DNA of 64,000 nt from Pempheris klunzingeri (lineage: Eukaryota; Chordata; Actinopteri; Acropomatiformes; Pempheridae). Where the stretch lies: positions 13,689,915 through 13,753,914 of the forward strand of contig NC_092032.1 in the NCBI RefSeq assembly GCF_042242105.1, read 5' to 3'. Position 1 is the first letter of the stretch; every line of letters begins with the position of its first letter. Of this stretch, positions 49,033 to 61,339 are shown in pieces. Below the pieces are notes generated by a model. That model made no database searches and was not told the DNA's origin. It saw nothing but the letters and a program-made list of their open reading frames with translations. A program made the translations under genes and the position numbers.

Positions 49033-50188
49033 GCACGCATGCATGCTGGTTTGAGTGGGCACAGAAGCAGGCAACAGCAGCCACTTGGCGTTCAAAGAGA
49101 GGAGATCAAAGGACAGCCCTTTACTTCGGTCTTCTTCCTCAGGATTAAAAAGATCATCAATAATAATGGGCCGGAGCAGCACTGTGGGCAAACTGGAGAG
49201 GAGCATGAGCGGAAGCTGATATGTCTCTCACCTGCGTGTGTGTGTTGTGTTTGTGTGTGCACGCGTGATATTTTCATGGTTTGCCGCGGGGACAAGTGGG
49301 AGCAGAAACCATAAGCGCGGGCTGTTTTTCTGGAACTGCTGCCTGAACCATCCTTCTGAAACATCATGCAATATTCACCACAACAACGTCTTCACTTCTC
49401 ACTTCAGGCTCCCAGACGATTTCCTGTGAAATGAATGAATGTGTGTGTGTCTGTTTATGTGTTGTGTGTGTGAGCGCCTGCATGCCCGCCTCTCCTGTAT
49501 CGTGGAACAACAGAAAAAAAAGCTGTGACTGTTTACTTCGCGGGAAGTTACCGTGCCATCAGTTATGTGTGGTTTATATCTGTGAGAGCATAGAGAGATA
49601 GAGAGATTATTTTGAACGCTTATATAATGCGTGCGGTTCACGCCCATGAATAAGAGCTTGTTTTCTCTATGGGCTTTGTGTGTCTGCACTTTGAGCACGG
49701 CACAACGTCAAGATGGCACTGATTACTGCACTGTCTATCCGTCCTTCTATGGATTGTTCTGGTCCAAAAACAGCCTCATGTTGGCATCGATAAACTGACA
49801 TTAAATATGAAAAGTAATATTGCTTCAATAACAAATTATTCCCTGACATGAATGCCCACTAACAGTGAGTGTAACTTTGACCCAATGACCCAATGTATTA
49901 GATGTAAATGAGGCTGAAGAAGAGCAAGGGCCAATTAATTACTGTAAATTGACAGTGTTTGTGAGGCATCACTTTATGTCCATGCTTGCTATTGCTGCAG
50001 TCACATTTTCTGTGCTGCTCCTTACCCTTTAAACATTTCAACATCCAAAAAACATTACGTTAATAAGCTTAAACTATGAAACTCTCAGAAAATCTGATTT
50101 TCAGGGTTTCAAGGGGTGTAAATTGAACAGTACGAAACCACCCGTGATCCCTGTATTTCACACGCTGTGTGAACATAAAGGAAAACTT

Positions 50189-50205
50189 AAAAAAAAAAAA
50201 AAAAA
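50189..50205. repeat. Poly(A) tract
   Basis: About 17 consecutive A in the large DLGAP1 intron. Confidence 0.9.
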
Positions 50206-52218
50206 GCTGATTACTCCCTCATGCCATGAACACGGAGGTAGTGCACATTTTAAAAAGGAGGAGAGTGAGACAGAGAAAATGTAGTTAGACTGACATCTTT
50301 TCCTATTCTCCCTCCAATCTACCTCCCTTCCTCTTCCTCTTCAATCACAGCCTTTCCCCCAGGAGGAGAAAGAGGCGAGGTAGCTAATTAATTACAGTGA
50401 CTGACGACTCAGTGGTGAAGATCTAAGGAGGTGATGAATTGTGCAGTAGTACAACTATGACAGTAATCTGAAGCAATCCCCTAACTTCACTACCAGCCAG
50501 GGTAAACTGCTTTCCACATTGCCTCATAATATATCACTCGAACCCACTCTCCCTGTCTCCTTTGGTTCAGCCTCAGTTGTAGCTGGCTCTGAAAAACAAT
50601 AAGGTCTGCAGCAAATGAAGGTCAAGGGTCATGAGATGTCGACAGCCAATCACACAGACCTATGTGAGCCAGACAGGGGATGGCCCTCAATTGGAAGCAG
50701 CAGCATAATGTTGGCTTATCAGTGACCACGCAGCACTAATATCTCTTCTCTGTACTTCCGCAACGTCCATTCATCATGTGCCAAACTCAGGCTCCAAAAA
50801 TGGATGTTCATTAAAATGCCAACAGCTGTAGGGCTTCTGCTGCAGACGTGTGTGCTACATGACACACACATGCACACACAGACACCTCTGCTTCAACACC
50901 TTTTTCTTGAGAGAGGTTTTGTACAGGTTTTATCTTTACATTTTCAGCCATGGATTGCTGATCAAGAAAGTTTCCTCTACAAAGCACGTGAGAGACACTG
51001 GACAGCTGGGAGTAAGAGACAGAGAAACCTCCTGTATCATGTGTAGCTGCAGTGTACGTAGCACTACGGAGTGGCTGTCTGGCTTGAAAACCGGAGTTAA
51101 TCCCTTCAACACTTCACCTGATAGATGGTCTTCATTATCTCTTCCTTCCTCAGGGGAAGAAGCTCTGAATGTCCCTTTTCAGTCTCCTTTTACAGATCAA
51201 TAACCTCAACCACACAAAAGAACAATCAACTGAATCCTCTATTACGCCTAATTGTGCTGTTACCCTTAATCGTCAATAGATGGGAAATGATAGTAATACT
51301 GGGATGCAACTTCATATTTTGACTAATTTCATCAACTGGAGGAGGAAATTATAGTCCTGGAGGAAGTCAGTTGCTGCAAATCTTAAACAGTTCAAATAAA
51401 TGTTTGCTCAGAGTCAATTTTAAGTCATTTGAATTGACTGAACTAGTTTTGCCAATTTTCCAATTTGCAGTAAATGTGTTTAATTAGCTGACTGCGACCT
51501 TGGCGACTAGGTTTGTGGAAATGCTGTCTTTTAATTGGCATAATTAAAAAGGAATGGAAGAGAAAGCCAGTGTGCATCAGGCGACGGTGACTCAACACGC
51601 GCAGTGTAAGGGAATGACGTTTGAATTTGCAGTGGGAAACATAGAAGCACCCAGTGCTGGATGCCAGCACCACTCAGCATCAATACTGCATGCAGTAATG
51701 CTGGAAAGCCAAGCGCTCCAGACCATGAGGCACACAAGAGGGCTAAAATAAGACCCAGCAGCCACTGAGCTTTACAGCTCAAATAAGCTCTTATGTGGGA
51801 AAAACAGTTCTGCATTCATCATATTGTATCTGAGAAGAAAACTGGGTCAGATGGATAATCATGCAGAGGGTTTGGGTCTGCTCCCTGGTCAGCAAACCAA
51901 GGCAACTCCTTTATGAAGCTCTAAAGTGCAAAACGGTTTTGCAACAAAAGGGAATTAGAAAAGAATTTGATTTGATGGCCCTTGATGCAATTGTCAAGTC
52001 TTTATATAAGAATAAATCTTCTCTCTCTCCGCTAATTCATCAATTTTTCTTGCTGTTGACACTGTACACATGCTGCATAACTTAGACTCACAGCACATCT
52101 ATAATACATACTTCCTATGCACACATATCAATTCATAATGTGCTATGAATTATGTATGTTCACACATGTCCATGAGAACATGAGTCTGTGTGTGAGGTAA
52201 GTGCATGTTCCCACTGAC

Positions 52219-52474
52219 CTGTGCTGCTCTGGATGGTTCTGACAGTGGTGGTGGTGCGCGGGGGTGAGTTGGTCCTCCTGTTGCCCACTATGACACCTCG
52301 CTCTTCCTCTTCCTGCGAGCAGCCTTTCTCTATGGCACGCACGTAGCTGTGGCTCCGCATGCGGAAGCAGCCGGGCATGGGCAGGTCCAGGGCATCCACT
52401 GCCTGCGACTCCATCTCACTGAACACTGACTCACACACCGCCTCGATCTGCCCGTTCACCTCCACCTCGCTCAC
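52219..52474 (-). CDS. dlgap1: DLGAP1 coding exon: fifth GK-binding repeat
   Basis: A 256-nt exon, residues 487-572, between acceptor CCTCCACAG/GTGAGC and donor ACAG/GTCAGT. It codes VSEVEVNGQIEAVCESVFSE, MESQAVDALDLPMPGCF, then RMRSHSYVRAIEKGCSQ and SPPRTTTTVRTIQSST. RMRSHSYVRA is the fifth R-x-x-S-Y repeat (Ser529). Acidic EEEERGVIVGNRRTN replaces the human DDECVSLRSS, a local divergence. Confidence 0.95.
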
Positions 52475-54606
52475 CTGTGGAGGAGGGGACACACACAGAC
52501 ATAAAGTATGTGCACGCAAAACATACACAGGAGTGTAGATGGCCATGCACAGGAGCAAATAAAAATGAAAAATAAAAATGCACAGGCACGCTCCAGCTCA
52601 GTGCAACACAAAAGGAGAACGGCCAGTATATTACCGAAGGAAAAGCCAGGGAGGCATCTCTTTGTGCTGTAAAATTTAATGTTACAGAGCTACTCCACTG
52701 ATTAAAGCTTCACTTGGCAGGAGTTTCATGCATAAACACAGTAAAATCACAAATTTGGTGCTGCAATAAGACAGTATTCCAGGGAGATTCACCGTTTTTG
52801 CCAAAACATAAATTCTGTTTGATATGGACATTTCTCTGCTAAAGGAGAAATAACAAATAACTGTGAATTGTCTTTTAAACAAGAGTGTGAGAAAGCTCTT
52901 CCTGAAAAAAACCCTTTTCACTCAAATCCATTGAGACAAGTCAATCAAAATATGAACTTGCAGTTATTTGTTTTCTCTGGCTAACAGAGTGATTTGGTCC
53001 TCTTTGGTGAAGCATCACTGACTAATCAATCCGTTAAACTTCAGCATATTGTCAACATAGTGTCAATGTTCAACATGTTAATATGTTCAATTTGGTCAAA
53101 CTTTTTCCTGGTGTGCCTTGTGAAGCTTTAGGCCATATACCTATATCTAAAAGAAAAATATTTGAAAAAAATAAAAGAACATCCAAGGAGTGACGAGGGG
53201 GAGGAATCACTAAAAGGTAAAACTTCAAAGGGCCATAACAACAGAGAGAAATACTACATGTGTTGCTCTTAAAGGTGAGAATTAGGAGGTGCCAAAGCTA
53301 GGACTACTGGGAGCTGAGACGTGACTTGAGGAAATCCAACTACCTGCAGCATCAGCCAGTGCGGTTTGGGTTTCAAAACAGTGTCTAAAGCTAAAGCATA
53401 GCTTTTGCTATGTAATTGTGAGATGGGTGTTGTGTTAGGTATTGGGTTGTAAGGGGGCAGATAACATAAAGCTCCATTCCATTCCTTGAAGTTGCCTTTG
53501 TTCAGCTAATCCAAATAAAAAAAAGTTTGCAAGATGCCTGCACAGGGAGCAAAACATAGGAATGGGATGTGCTTATTCATTAAGCTATTTGGTTTGGGTG
53601 TTGGTCAGTGAAGAGAGTGCACAGTCAGAGGAAAGCAAGAATATACTGTAGAGCTTGGAGTCAGAAAGGTTTGTGGACCTCGATTCAATCCACTGATGTT
53701 AAGCCTCTTTTTTGCTTGTGTCAGTTCACACTCTGTGCACATACATGTCAAACATGAGAGTGAGTGAGTGAGATGGAGAGCCTAGCAGCACCTCTTTTGT
53801 TCAGTGGCATTTTTGTAGATGCCAGGTCCAGTGTGTCATTCTCCTCTGGGCCTGCTCCATGCCAGGACTTGAAGGGACGTCTCAAGGGTAAACCATTCAG
53901 CCGGCGAGGCAAACTGTTGCCCCTGGGCTTTAAAGGGGAGCACATATCCCAGTTACCCCAGACAAAAAGGTAAGCTAAGCTCCCTGTCACTCCAAATAAT
54001 GTAGAGTAGGAAGCGATGCTCCAAATCAAACATGAAATATCTTATTTTCCCACAGCCACGACAATAAGAGACCTCCACTGTTGAGCGTCTCCTGGCCAAT
54101 TCTTGAATACATTCAGTGACTATCAAATCAAGGCAAATGCCATCATCATTTGGAACAAATCCCTATTTCAGTTATTCATAAAATTCATATGGCTGCATGT
54201 TAATTCTTGTTTTTCATCTCTTATATAACAGATGCCAAATTGAAGAGAACATTTTTAGCCTGTCATTTTGCTTCACAAAGTATGCCAAGGCAGAAGGAGC
54301 ATATTAGGGTAAAGGAGGGGATTGGAGGGGGTTCTGCATGCCATCCCTGTTTAATTAGCCAATCTGAATATGCCTGTAATCATCTGGGCTCCAGAAAACA
54401 GCACGCAGACGTATACACTAATTGGGAGATTGGGGGTTTTCGTACTCTTCATACTTTGCCGGATGGTGACCTGATTGTTAATTCAGGCCTTAGATGCCTT
54501 GGATGGGATTTCCTCCCCCTGCACGACCTTATTGGACATAGCAATCAAGGTACAGGGGGTGTAAGGCCCGGCGGCAGAGAGGCACGAGCCCCTGGGTGCC
54601 ACTAAC
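52475..54606 (-). other. dlgap1: DLGAP1 intron
   Basis: A 2.1-kb intron bounded by CAG/GTTAGT and CCTCCACAG. I see no further exon or named repeat in it. Confidence 0.65.
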
Positions 54607-54784
54607 CTGGCTGATGGTGCTCATGGCTCTCATGTAGCTCTCATTTCGCGAGCGGAATTTAGGCGAGGCCAGCAGCCCTGCCGGGTCCAAGCTGTCCAGA
54701 CTCCTATTGATGGAAACCTCACTCACCGCCCGCAGATAGCTGTGACTCCGGATCTGTAGCTTAGGCGAGTGCTCTGTGGAAATC
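54607..54784 (-). CDS. dlgap1: DLGAP1 coding exon: third and fourth GK-binding repeats
   Basis: A 178-nt exon, residues 427-486. Acceptor CTTGTGGCAG/GATTTCC completes the split Lys codon; the donor is GTTAGT. It codes ISTEHSPKLQIRSHSYLRAV, SEVSINRSLDSLDPAGLLAS, then PKFRSRNESYMRAMSTISQ. IRSHSYLRA (Ser442) and SRNESYMRA (Ser476) are GK-domain binding repeats. It is nearly identical to human. Confidence 0.96.
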
Positions 54785-55325
54785 CTGCCACAAGAGAAGG
54801 AAAGACAGAAAAAGGAGCTTAGTAAAAAAAAAAATGAAAAAAAAAATGTGAGAAACAAAGTGAGATAGAAGTAGTAAAAAATAGCAGAAGGAAAACAATG
54901 TAGAGAGAGTGAGAGAAGGTACTTGGCAGTGTGTGTGAACCCAAAGATACTGATCAATCCACAATTGCTTCAGGAGACATCCTTATCTAATCAACAAGCA
55001 CAGTGGTATTGAGAAACACTTGCAGTAGCTTAGGCAGTCTGTCCTTGAAGCACCTTGTAGACACTTTCTAAAACACTTAATGGGGAGAACACTCACTTAT
55101 GTATACTTATGTCAGAGGAGTTAAGAGGAACCGTGCGTCTCTGTAAAGTATATTTATTCTATCACGAAAGAACTATAATGTAGAAACAAAAATACACACA
55201 CGTGCATAAACACACCTCCGACTCCAAAGAAGATGAATAGGTGTCTCATTAACTCTCACCTGCTCCCATTCTGATCGCTCAGCATGCTTCACGCCTATGT
55301 GCATGTGTGTGTTCGTGTGAAAAAG

Positions 55326-55352
55326 TGTGTGTGTGTGTGTGTGTGTGTGTGT
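55326..55352. repeat. (GT)n microsatellite
   Basis: About 13 GT units in a DLGAP1 intron. Confidence 0.93.
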
Positions 55353-55620
55353 AGGTTACGTAGCAGTTGGATGCCAGCTGAACAATTCATTAATCAGGGG
55401 AATAAAACCTAAAAAGCTGACTCGCTTTGCTCTTGATGAACATCATGGCCTAATAAACCATCTTACAAAAAAAACAAAACACAGTGCACAGGGAGAAATG
55501 AATACATCTCAGATCAGACAGCCAATCTCAAAATAACTGTTAAGAGTGAGGACCATTGCCCCCTTTATTTCACAAGCCGTCTCCGATTTTCACTTGTGAG
55601 TATATAAAAACATTTGCACT

Positions 55621-55644
55621 CACACACACACACACACACACACA
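55621..55644. repeat. (CA)n microsatellite
   Basis: About 12 CA units, about 270 bp from and complementary to the GT run at 55326-55352. Confidence 0.93.
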
Positions 55645-56330
55645 AAGACATACTGTACACATATACATACACACAACTCTTATGACTCTCTGCCTTCAGG
55701 TCAGGTCTGCTTTAATTATGCATTTTCTCCTTAAAATAGAGCGTGGTTACCACAGCAAAGCAAACTAGATTACTCATTCTTGGATGGAAGAATGGAGGGG
55801 AGAGGAGAGAGGAGAGAGAGTAATAGAAGGACAGATAAGCTAACATGGGAATAGAAATGATGATTTTGGAAGAACAGTTACTAACTTTAAAATATATCTC
55901 CATTAAGCCACATTGTCCTCCAGGTGTTTTAATATTGAGCAGATTCGAATGGAAGCTGCTGCATCAAAATCAAAAGCTTTCAATGGTAACTCAGGCTTGC
56001 CAGTTCATTTTATCAACACAGTTCATTCTTTTTTAATCTGAGGTTTTCCATAGAGGTGTTTGGTAGTAGCACGGTGCTTTTAATGCATATTTAAACCAGT
56101 GTTTCTCTGTCTGTGCGGTTGTCAGGCAAGAGGGGATGTGGTTTGTTGTCACAGATTCATAGACAAAGTACAACTTTGCTAGACAAATGCTCTTCTTTTA
56201 TGTCCCCTGTCCTGACACCATGGCTATTCCCAAATCAAGTTGCTTGTTAAAGTGTCCCGAAACTAATGATTTACTCCTCTTGGATATGTGAGTCCCAGAA
56301 ATGACACAATGTTGTTTAACAATTCAAAAG

Positions 56331-56600
56331 TAGAGCTGAAACAATCAAGTCAAAGTCAAAAAGTCAATTGACAGAAAGATTGACAGAAAAAAAAAATGTT
56401 TAAAAAGTTATTTTGCAAAAATGCCAAATATTCACTGGTTACAGCCTCTTAAATATGAATAGTTTTAGTAAACTGAATATTTTCAGTTTATGATCTGAAT
56501 GACAAGGACAATTTGGCTTTGGGAAACTATGATTTGTCACTATTTTCGGAAATTTAATCATTGAAGTTGGCAGAAGATTAATAATATAGGTCAATAATGG
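56331..56600. mobile_element. Degraded hAT-like MITE
   Basis: Begins TAGAGCTGAAACAATCAAGT, contains TTGACAGAAA, GCCAAATATTCACTGGTTAC and GGCTTTGGGAAACTATGA, and ends among GGCAGAAGATTAATAATA. These follow, in order, an abundant percomorph element whose intact ends read AGGGCTGCAACTAACGATTA and its complement. I place it as hAT-like from memory of its terminal form. It is older and more eroded than the copy at 59.4-59.6 kb. Confidence 0.55.
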
Positions 56601-58293
56601 GTTACACGCATCTTAGAAGCCAGTATAAACAGGAGGAGGAATGATCATTGCAATACAGCAAGCTAAACCAGTTTTGAAGATCACATGAGCGCCTGACGAG
56701 ACTTTAAAGTACTTCACTCTACTATTTGTCTTTAACTAGCTCATTTACTTTTCAAGACCTTTGTTCTCCAATTTTTGGACATAATAGTTAATCTTAATCA
56801 ACATTTCCCATTTTCAGTTGTATTTTCATATTTTTATTGGTCAGTTGATAATAGAAATGGAAAAGTATGTCACTCAAGAAAAAAAAAACTAAATGTACAT
56901 CTCAAACCTCAGAGAACGGTATGACTCACCCCTCTCAGGTACCTGGACTCTATGACTGCGTATACTGCACAGAGGAATCAAGTCAAGGAAGACTCTACCC
57001 ACACCATTATCTTTATCCACATCTCCTCTTGATTTCCCTGTGGGGCTGATTATAGGCAGAACCAATGATGTCTTTTGTAGAAACTTGAATGGCAGCCTGT
57101 AATCAGTGCCACCTAAGGGGGGAAGTTCAGCCTATCCCAGGGTGCCCCTCTATGGAACAAGTGACATTACTGAACACATGTTCATCTCTGACAGTCAGGA
57201 ATCAGGGCTGGCTTGTGCTCACTGTTGATTTCTATTACAGAGCATTCTTGTAATCCTGGATCTGTTTTTTTCTCATCTGGATTCTTCCCCATCATCTCAC
57301 TTTGTCCCCTTGTTTGCTTTACCCTGTCTTTCCTGTCAGTAAAGATGTTTTCTCTGTCCATCTCCCCTCACCTCCATTTACTTTTACTTTCTCTTTCCCC
57401 CGCCTCTTGGTCACTGTCTGAATCAAAGTCTTTAGAGTGATGACGGAAGGACAGAAAGATGGAGATGTGATTATTGCAGCATATTATTCAGGATGTCTGT
57501 TCTGGCTGGGACATAAAAAAATAAATAAGATAAAATCTAGGACAGGAATAAATGAATTTGCAGCAAAAGAAAGACAACTGTTAGTGACTGAGGGGAGCAA
57601 GAAAGGATGTCATTTTCTCCTGAGCTTGTTTGTCTGCCAAGAATAATCCCATCTTTTTAAATAGAAGCTATATCTGTGTTTTAATAAGGAGGGAGGTTAG
57701 CAGTGGGTGAGAGTAAGCAAATCCTACAACTTCTTACGAGCAATTCATCACAAGTCAAGGACACAATGGTCACAGAATGGGCGTTGAAACATATGGAACA
57801 ACAAAGCTGATTATTTAATCATTGCGGAGTGTAACACAGACTTGTGCCAGCTCCCAATAGCACAGTGTGAAAACAAGACGTCAGCTGCTCCCGCCTCATT
57901 CTCTATCTCCAATGTGCAGCACTGCAGCTTGGTTTGTTCCACTGGGCTCCATCAGATGATGATGGCATTCCCCGGGCCAAATTCAAGTCATTAGTTGGCC
58001 CCAAGCTGTGCCACTTGCACTGACATAAGGGTGTATGTGTGTGTATGTGTGCTTGTGTTTGTGGAGCCAGTAACAGTGACTGAGCACCCACTGGTGTTCT
58101 TCTCATCTCTGTATATTACACAGCTAATCAGTCACGGCCCCGTGCAGCAACATCAGACTTGTGTACTCAATTCTTTCACTGTTTCAAGGCAGTATGAGAC
58201 CCTTAGTTGAGGAGTTACAAAACTAAATGGTGGAAGTATATGTATTAATAATACGATTTCTATTAGTTATGATCAAAAGTATATAGTTTTTTA

Positions 58294-58327
58294 AAATTAT
58301 TATTAAACCTTTATTTAATAATAATTT
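58294..58327. other. AT-rich perfect inverted repeat
   Basis: AAATTATTATTAAA (58294-58307) and TTTAATAATAATTT (58314-58327) are exact reverse complements around a 6-base loop. It lies about 70 bp from the SINE and may be the end of another small element. Confidence 0.75.
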
Positions 58328-58394
58328 AAAAAAAAAATATTGTAGTAGTTACAAAATAGTTAGGAAAGAAAACCTACAAAAATAAGATCATAGT

Positions 58395-58610
58395 TGATGC
58401 TGGGTACACCCTCTCATTCACCCTCTCATTCACATCTATTTTCACATCTACCAATTAACTTAACCTGCATTTCTTTGGACTGTGGGAGGAAGCCCGAGTA
58501 CCCGGAGAGAACCTGCACAAGCACAGAGAAAAAGAAAGCCGGCCTGCCGGCTGGTTCCAACCTTCTTGCAGTGAGGCGACAGTGCTAACCACCACACCAC
58601 GGTGCCGCCC
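58395..58610 (-). mobile_element. tRNA-derived SINE of teleost HE1/DANA type, 3'-truncated
   Basis: Read on the minus strand it starts GGGCGGCACCGTGGTGTGGT and continues GGTTAGCACTGTCGCCTCAC (A-box region), AAGAAGGTTGGAACCAGCC (B-box region, altered from GGTTCGAATCC), TTCTCTCCGGGTACTCGG and CTTCCTCCCACAGTCCAAAG. This matches, in order, the tRNA-related head and conserved body of the V-SINE/HE1 group known from DANA and related fish SINEs. The distal part is replaced by a TCTCATTCACC tandem, and no 3' tail or clear target duplication is visible. Confidence 0.75.
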
Positions 58611-59353
58611 ACACCCGAGCTTGTCTATTCCTTCAGAAAGAGATATGAAGTCAGAGAGTATTACCACCGAGCTTCTTGTGTGGACTTAATTGTGGACAGC
58701 GTTGTCAGCTTGACGTGTTTCAAGTCAGAAATGTTCTTGAGGTTCTCTAATATCACTGAATACTTTATGAGCTCACGCTGTGAAAAATATGCTGCTGAGC
58801 AGAGAATGCCTTATGCAACAAGAAACAACTTCATCAAAATCTTCAAATGCTGCAGCTCAGCTTTTAACTTCAGATCTTTCAAAAAGAATTGCTGTGGGAG
58901 AGAGAAACTATCCCTCTCATATGCTCTCAAATTCTCAATGCTGAGACTTCAGTACATGAACAGGCATCATGTATTTTCAATTAAGGCTCGGGCAGCTCAG
59001 TGTGTGTCTGATTACAGAGGTACAGAGGCCAGCTATGAAGATAGAAGTGTGTGTGAGAGTTGTAAACACAGAACAGGTAATTAAGATGTGACCACTGAGT
59101 CAGGGACTCGCACACTGCTGCCGAGCAGACGCTTGAGTAACACTGCCTGCCTTCATCTCCTTCTGTTTGTCAACTTTTCTTTTTTACCATCATTCCCTTT
59201 ATCTCTCCCGTCTTTTTCCACTGAAGCTGCACGGTATGAACGCAGTGAACACTTGAACATTATGTTCAGAAGCGTGGACTGTACACACTCTCAGATGTAC
59301 TATAAAGGCAGACTACAGGCAGGCATAAGCTTCAATTCAAAGTGATAACGTAA

Positions 59354-59602
59354 ATGACAGAAAATTAATCAACAACAATTTTGCATACTTATTAATTGTT
59401 TGTCATTTTTCAAACAAAAATATTCACTGACTCAAGCTTCTCAATTGTGAGGATTTGCTGTTTTCTATTATTGTAAATGTAACTTTTTGGATTTTGGTCT
59501 GCTAGTTGATCACCTTGGGCTCTGGGAAATTGTGATGGACACACAAAAGTTAATTAAAAAAAAAGACGTCATAATGATACTGAAAATAATTATTTCAGCC
59601 CT
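59354..59602. mobile_element. hAT-like MITE ending next to a DLGAP1 splice donor
   Basis: Contains GACAGAAAATTAATCAACAA, TTGTTTGTCATTTTTCAAAC, CTTCTCAATTGTGAGGATTT and CACCTTGGGCTCTGGGAAAT, and ends GAAAATAATTATTTCAGCCC. The order and wording match an abundant percomorph MITE. The right end is about 14 bp from the exon boundary at 59616. Confidence 0.7.
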
Positions 59603-59615
59603 ATTTGACACTTAC

Positions 59616-59830
59616 TTGAGTGTGGTCATCTCTGTGAGGGATGGCTGTGTGGCCTTCAGGTAGCTGGCTCTTCGCGCCTGGACCTTGGGTGAGGGTTTGG
59701 GGCTGCTGTCCGAGTCACCGCTGTCTTCCTCTGCCATGGCCTTGATGTAGCTTCCACTGCGCATCCGCCGGCACGGGATCTCGTCATCCTTCCCTAGCGG
59801 AGAGAAACCACTCCAATCGTCCTGAGGCAC
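59616..59830 (-). CDS. dlgap1: DLGAP1 coding exon: first and second GK-binding repeats
   Basis: A 215-nt exon, residues 356-427, with acceptor CTCTCCACAG/GTGCCT and donor CTCAA/GTAAGT. It codes VPQDDWSGFSPLGKDDEIPC, RRMRSGSYIKAMAEEDSGDS, KPSPKVQARRASYLKATQPS and EMTTLK. RMRSGSYIKA (Ser382) and ARRASYLKA (Ser411) are the first two R-x-x-S-Y repeats, whose phosphorylated Ser in the mammalian protein increases PSD-95 guanylate-kinase binding. Alignment with human has only a few substitutions. Confidence 0.96.
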
Positions 59831-61291
59831 CTGTGGAGAGGAGGTGAGATAAGGTGAAGCCGGAGCGAACACAGGCCGCCCTCCAGACATGAGAGCTCAT
59901 ATAGATGTGCACAAACAAGGCTGCAACATTTACTACCCTAGCCTGATGTAAATACCTCTAACACACGTCATGCCTTAAAAGACTAAAAACTAAAAGTGCC
60001 AATGCATGGTCTGCCTTGATCATACCATAAGTTTGTGAGTGCCGGAGGCCTTCTTTTGTCTGTCCTGTGTTGCATGTGGCATATCAAATGCAGGTAATTA
60101 ATTGTTTAGAGAAAATGTTGCAGTACCCTGGCCTAGGTCTTCCCTTCTGACTTTTCACACGCACTAATGAAGGCAAAAATAAAAGGAGGTAAAGCTATCT
60201 TCCAGTCCTAATCTAAAAGAGAGAGAGAGTCAAAGACAGCAGACATGTAGAGAGAGAGGGAAAACAAAGGCGGTTTTGTTCAGCAGAACCACTGCAGTCC
60301 CAACGTGAGTGGCTGTTAGAGCACCAGCTCTAAAGTGAAAGAAATGAGATACAGAGCGAGAAAAAAAAGTGCACGAGAATCATTCAACAGACTGGTGTGT
60401 AGCTAGGAAACCAAGCTGACTTTGATGTCAGGGGCTGCAGCCTGTGTTAACATCTTGGGAAAGACTGGGTCTGTGATGACGTCAGAAGAAATTATTGTTA
60501 CTGAGAAAAAGCCATTAAAAAACTAAATGAAGTCGTGCTTTTTAATCCTATTGCCCTGACAGTATAGTGAAGCACATTTAAAACGTTCTAACCTGTGATG
60601 GCTGCACAAATTCATGAAAAGTGCATTCATTTAGCTGTGCATATGTGTGTACATGTTTGCGTGAACGTCAAACAATAGATTACAGGATTTCATACCAGTG
60701 GGTGAAGCAAAAGGCACGCCTCATTTTAAGGATTCAAAAAAAGAAAAAAAAAAACGCCTGCAGACTAACTTGTCAGGCTGCTCTCCCTGAAAGCCCGTTT
60801 CTCCCTTCCGTCTCGCTTTCTAGAAAAAAAGCAATGGCTCTTTTAGGCTGGGAGAAATGTTGCCGTACTGCAGTGACAACATCCTTCCTTGATCTGCTCG
60901 CTCTGTTTTCCAGGCTGTTAAAATGCACGGCCACACAGAACTTTCACTCCGTCTTTTATGCTCCCTCACTCTCGCTTTCCTCCTTTTACTTTCTCTATTC
61001 ACGCACTCCTCCTTTGCCCTTATTTGCTCTTTTGGTCCTTTTCCTGCACCCAACCCCCTCCACCACCACCACCACTCCCCCCACCACACACACATCCTGC
61101 TCCATCCTCTATTCTCCCTGCCTTGTCTCTCTTTTTCTCTCCTCGGGCTTGTATTTGCAGCTCGTCCCGATGAGAGGAAATATATGCAATATGAAACACT
61201 TTTATCTTTTCCAAAACAGAAAAAAAGAAGCAGGATCTAGTGGGTTGACGTGCATGTGTGTATCCCTGTGTGTTTGTGTGTGTGTGCGTGC

Positions 61292-61339
<48 letters not shown>

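Larger units (their letters stand above)
31004..52218 (-). other. dlgap1: 21.2-kb DLGAP1 intron
   Basis: The largest intron in the window, bounded by ACAG/GTCAGT and CTCCCTGCAG. It contains microsatellites, homopolymers, TIR-element fragments near 43.2 and 47.7 kb, a dispersed-repeat-like block at about 31.1-31.3 kb, and a CpG- and C-rich block at 45.24-45.62 kb that may be an internal promoter. No coding exon with DLGAP similarity was found in it on either strand, and no nested gene is supported. Confidence 0.6.
54785..59615 (-). other. dlgap1: DLGAP1 intron rich in transposon remnants
   Basis: A 4.8-kb intron bounded by CTCAA/GTAAGT and TTGTGGCAG. It holds TG (55326-55352) and CA (55621-55644) microsatellites, a GAG/GGAG-rich run near 55795-55822, two copies of a hAT-like MITE (about 56.33-56.60 kb and 59.35-59.60 kb), and a minus-strand SINE (58.40-58.61 kb). 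Confidence 0.7.

Noticed and set aside
60590..60616. A minus-strand alternative DLGAP1 first exon (ATG followed by a GTTAGA donor)
   Set aside because: The donor leaves two extra nucleotides, while the acceptor at 59830 needs phase 0, so the join would shift the frame.
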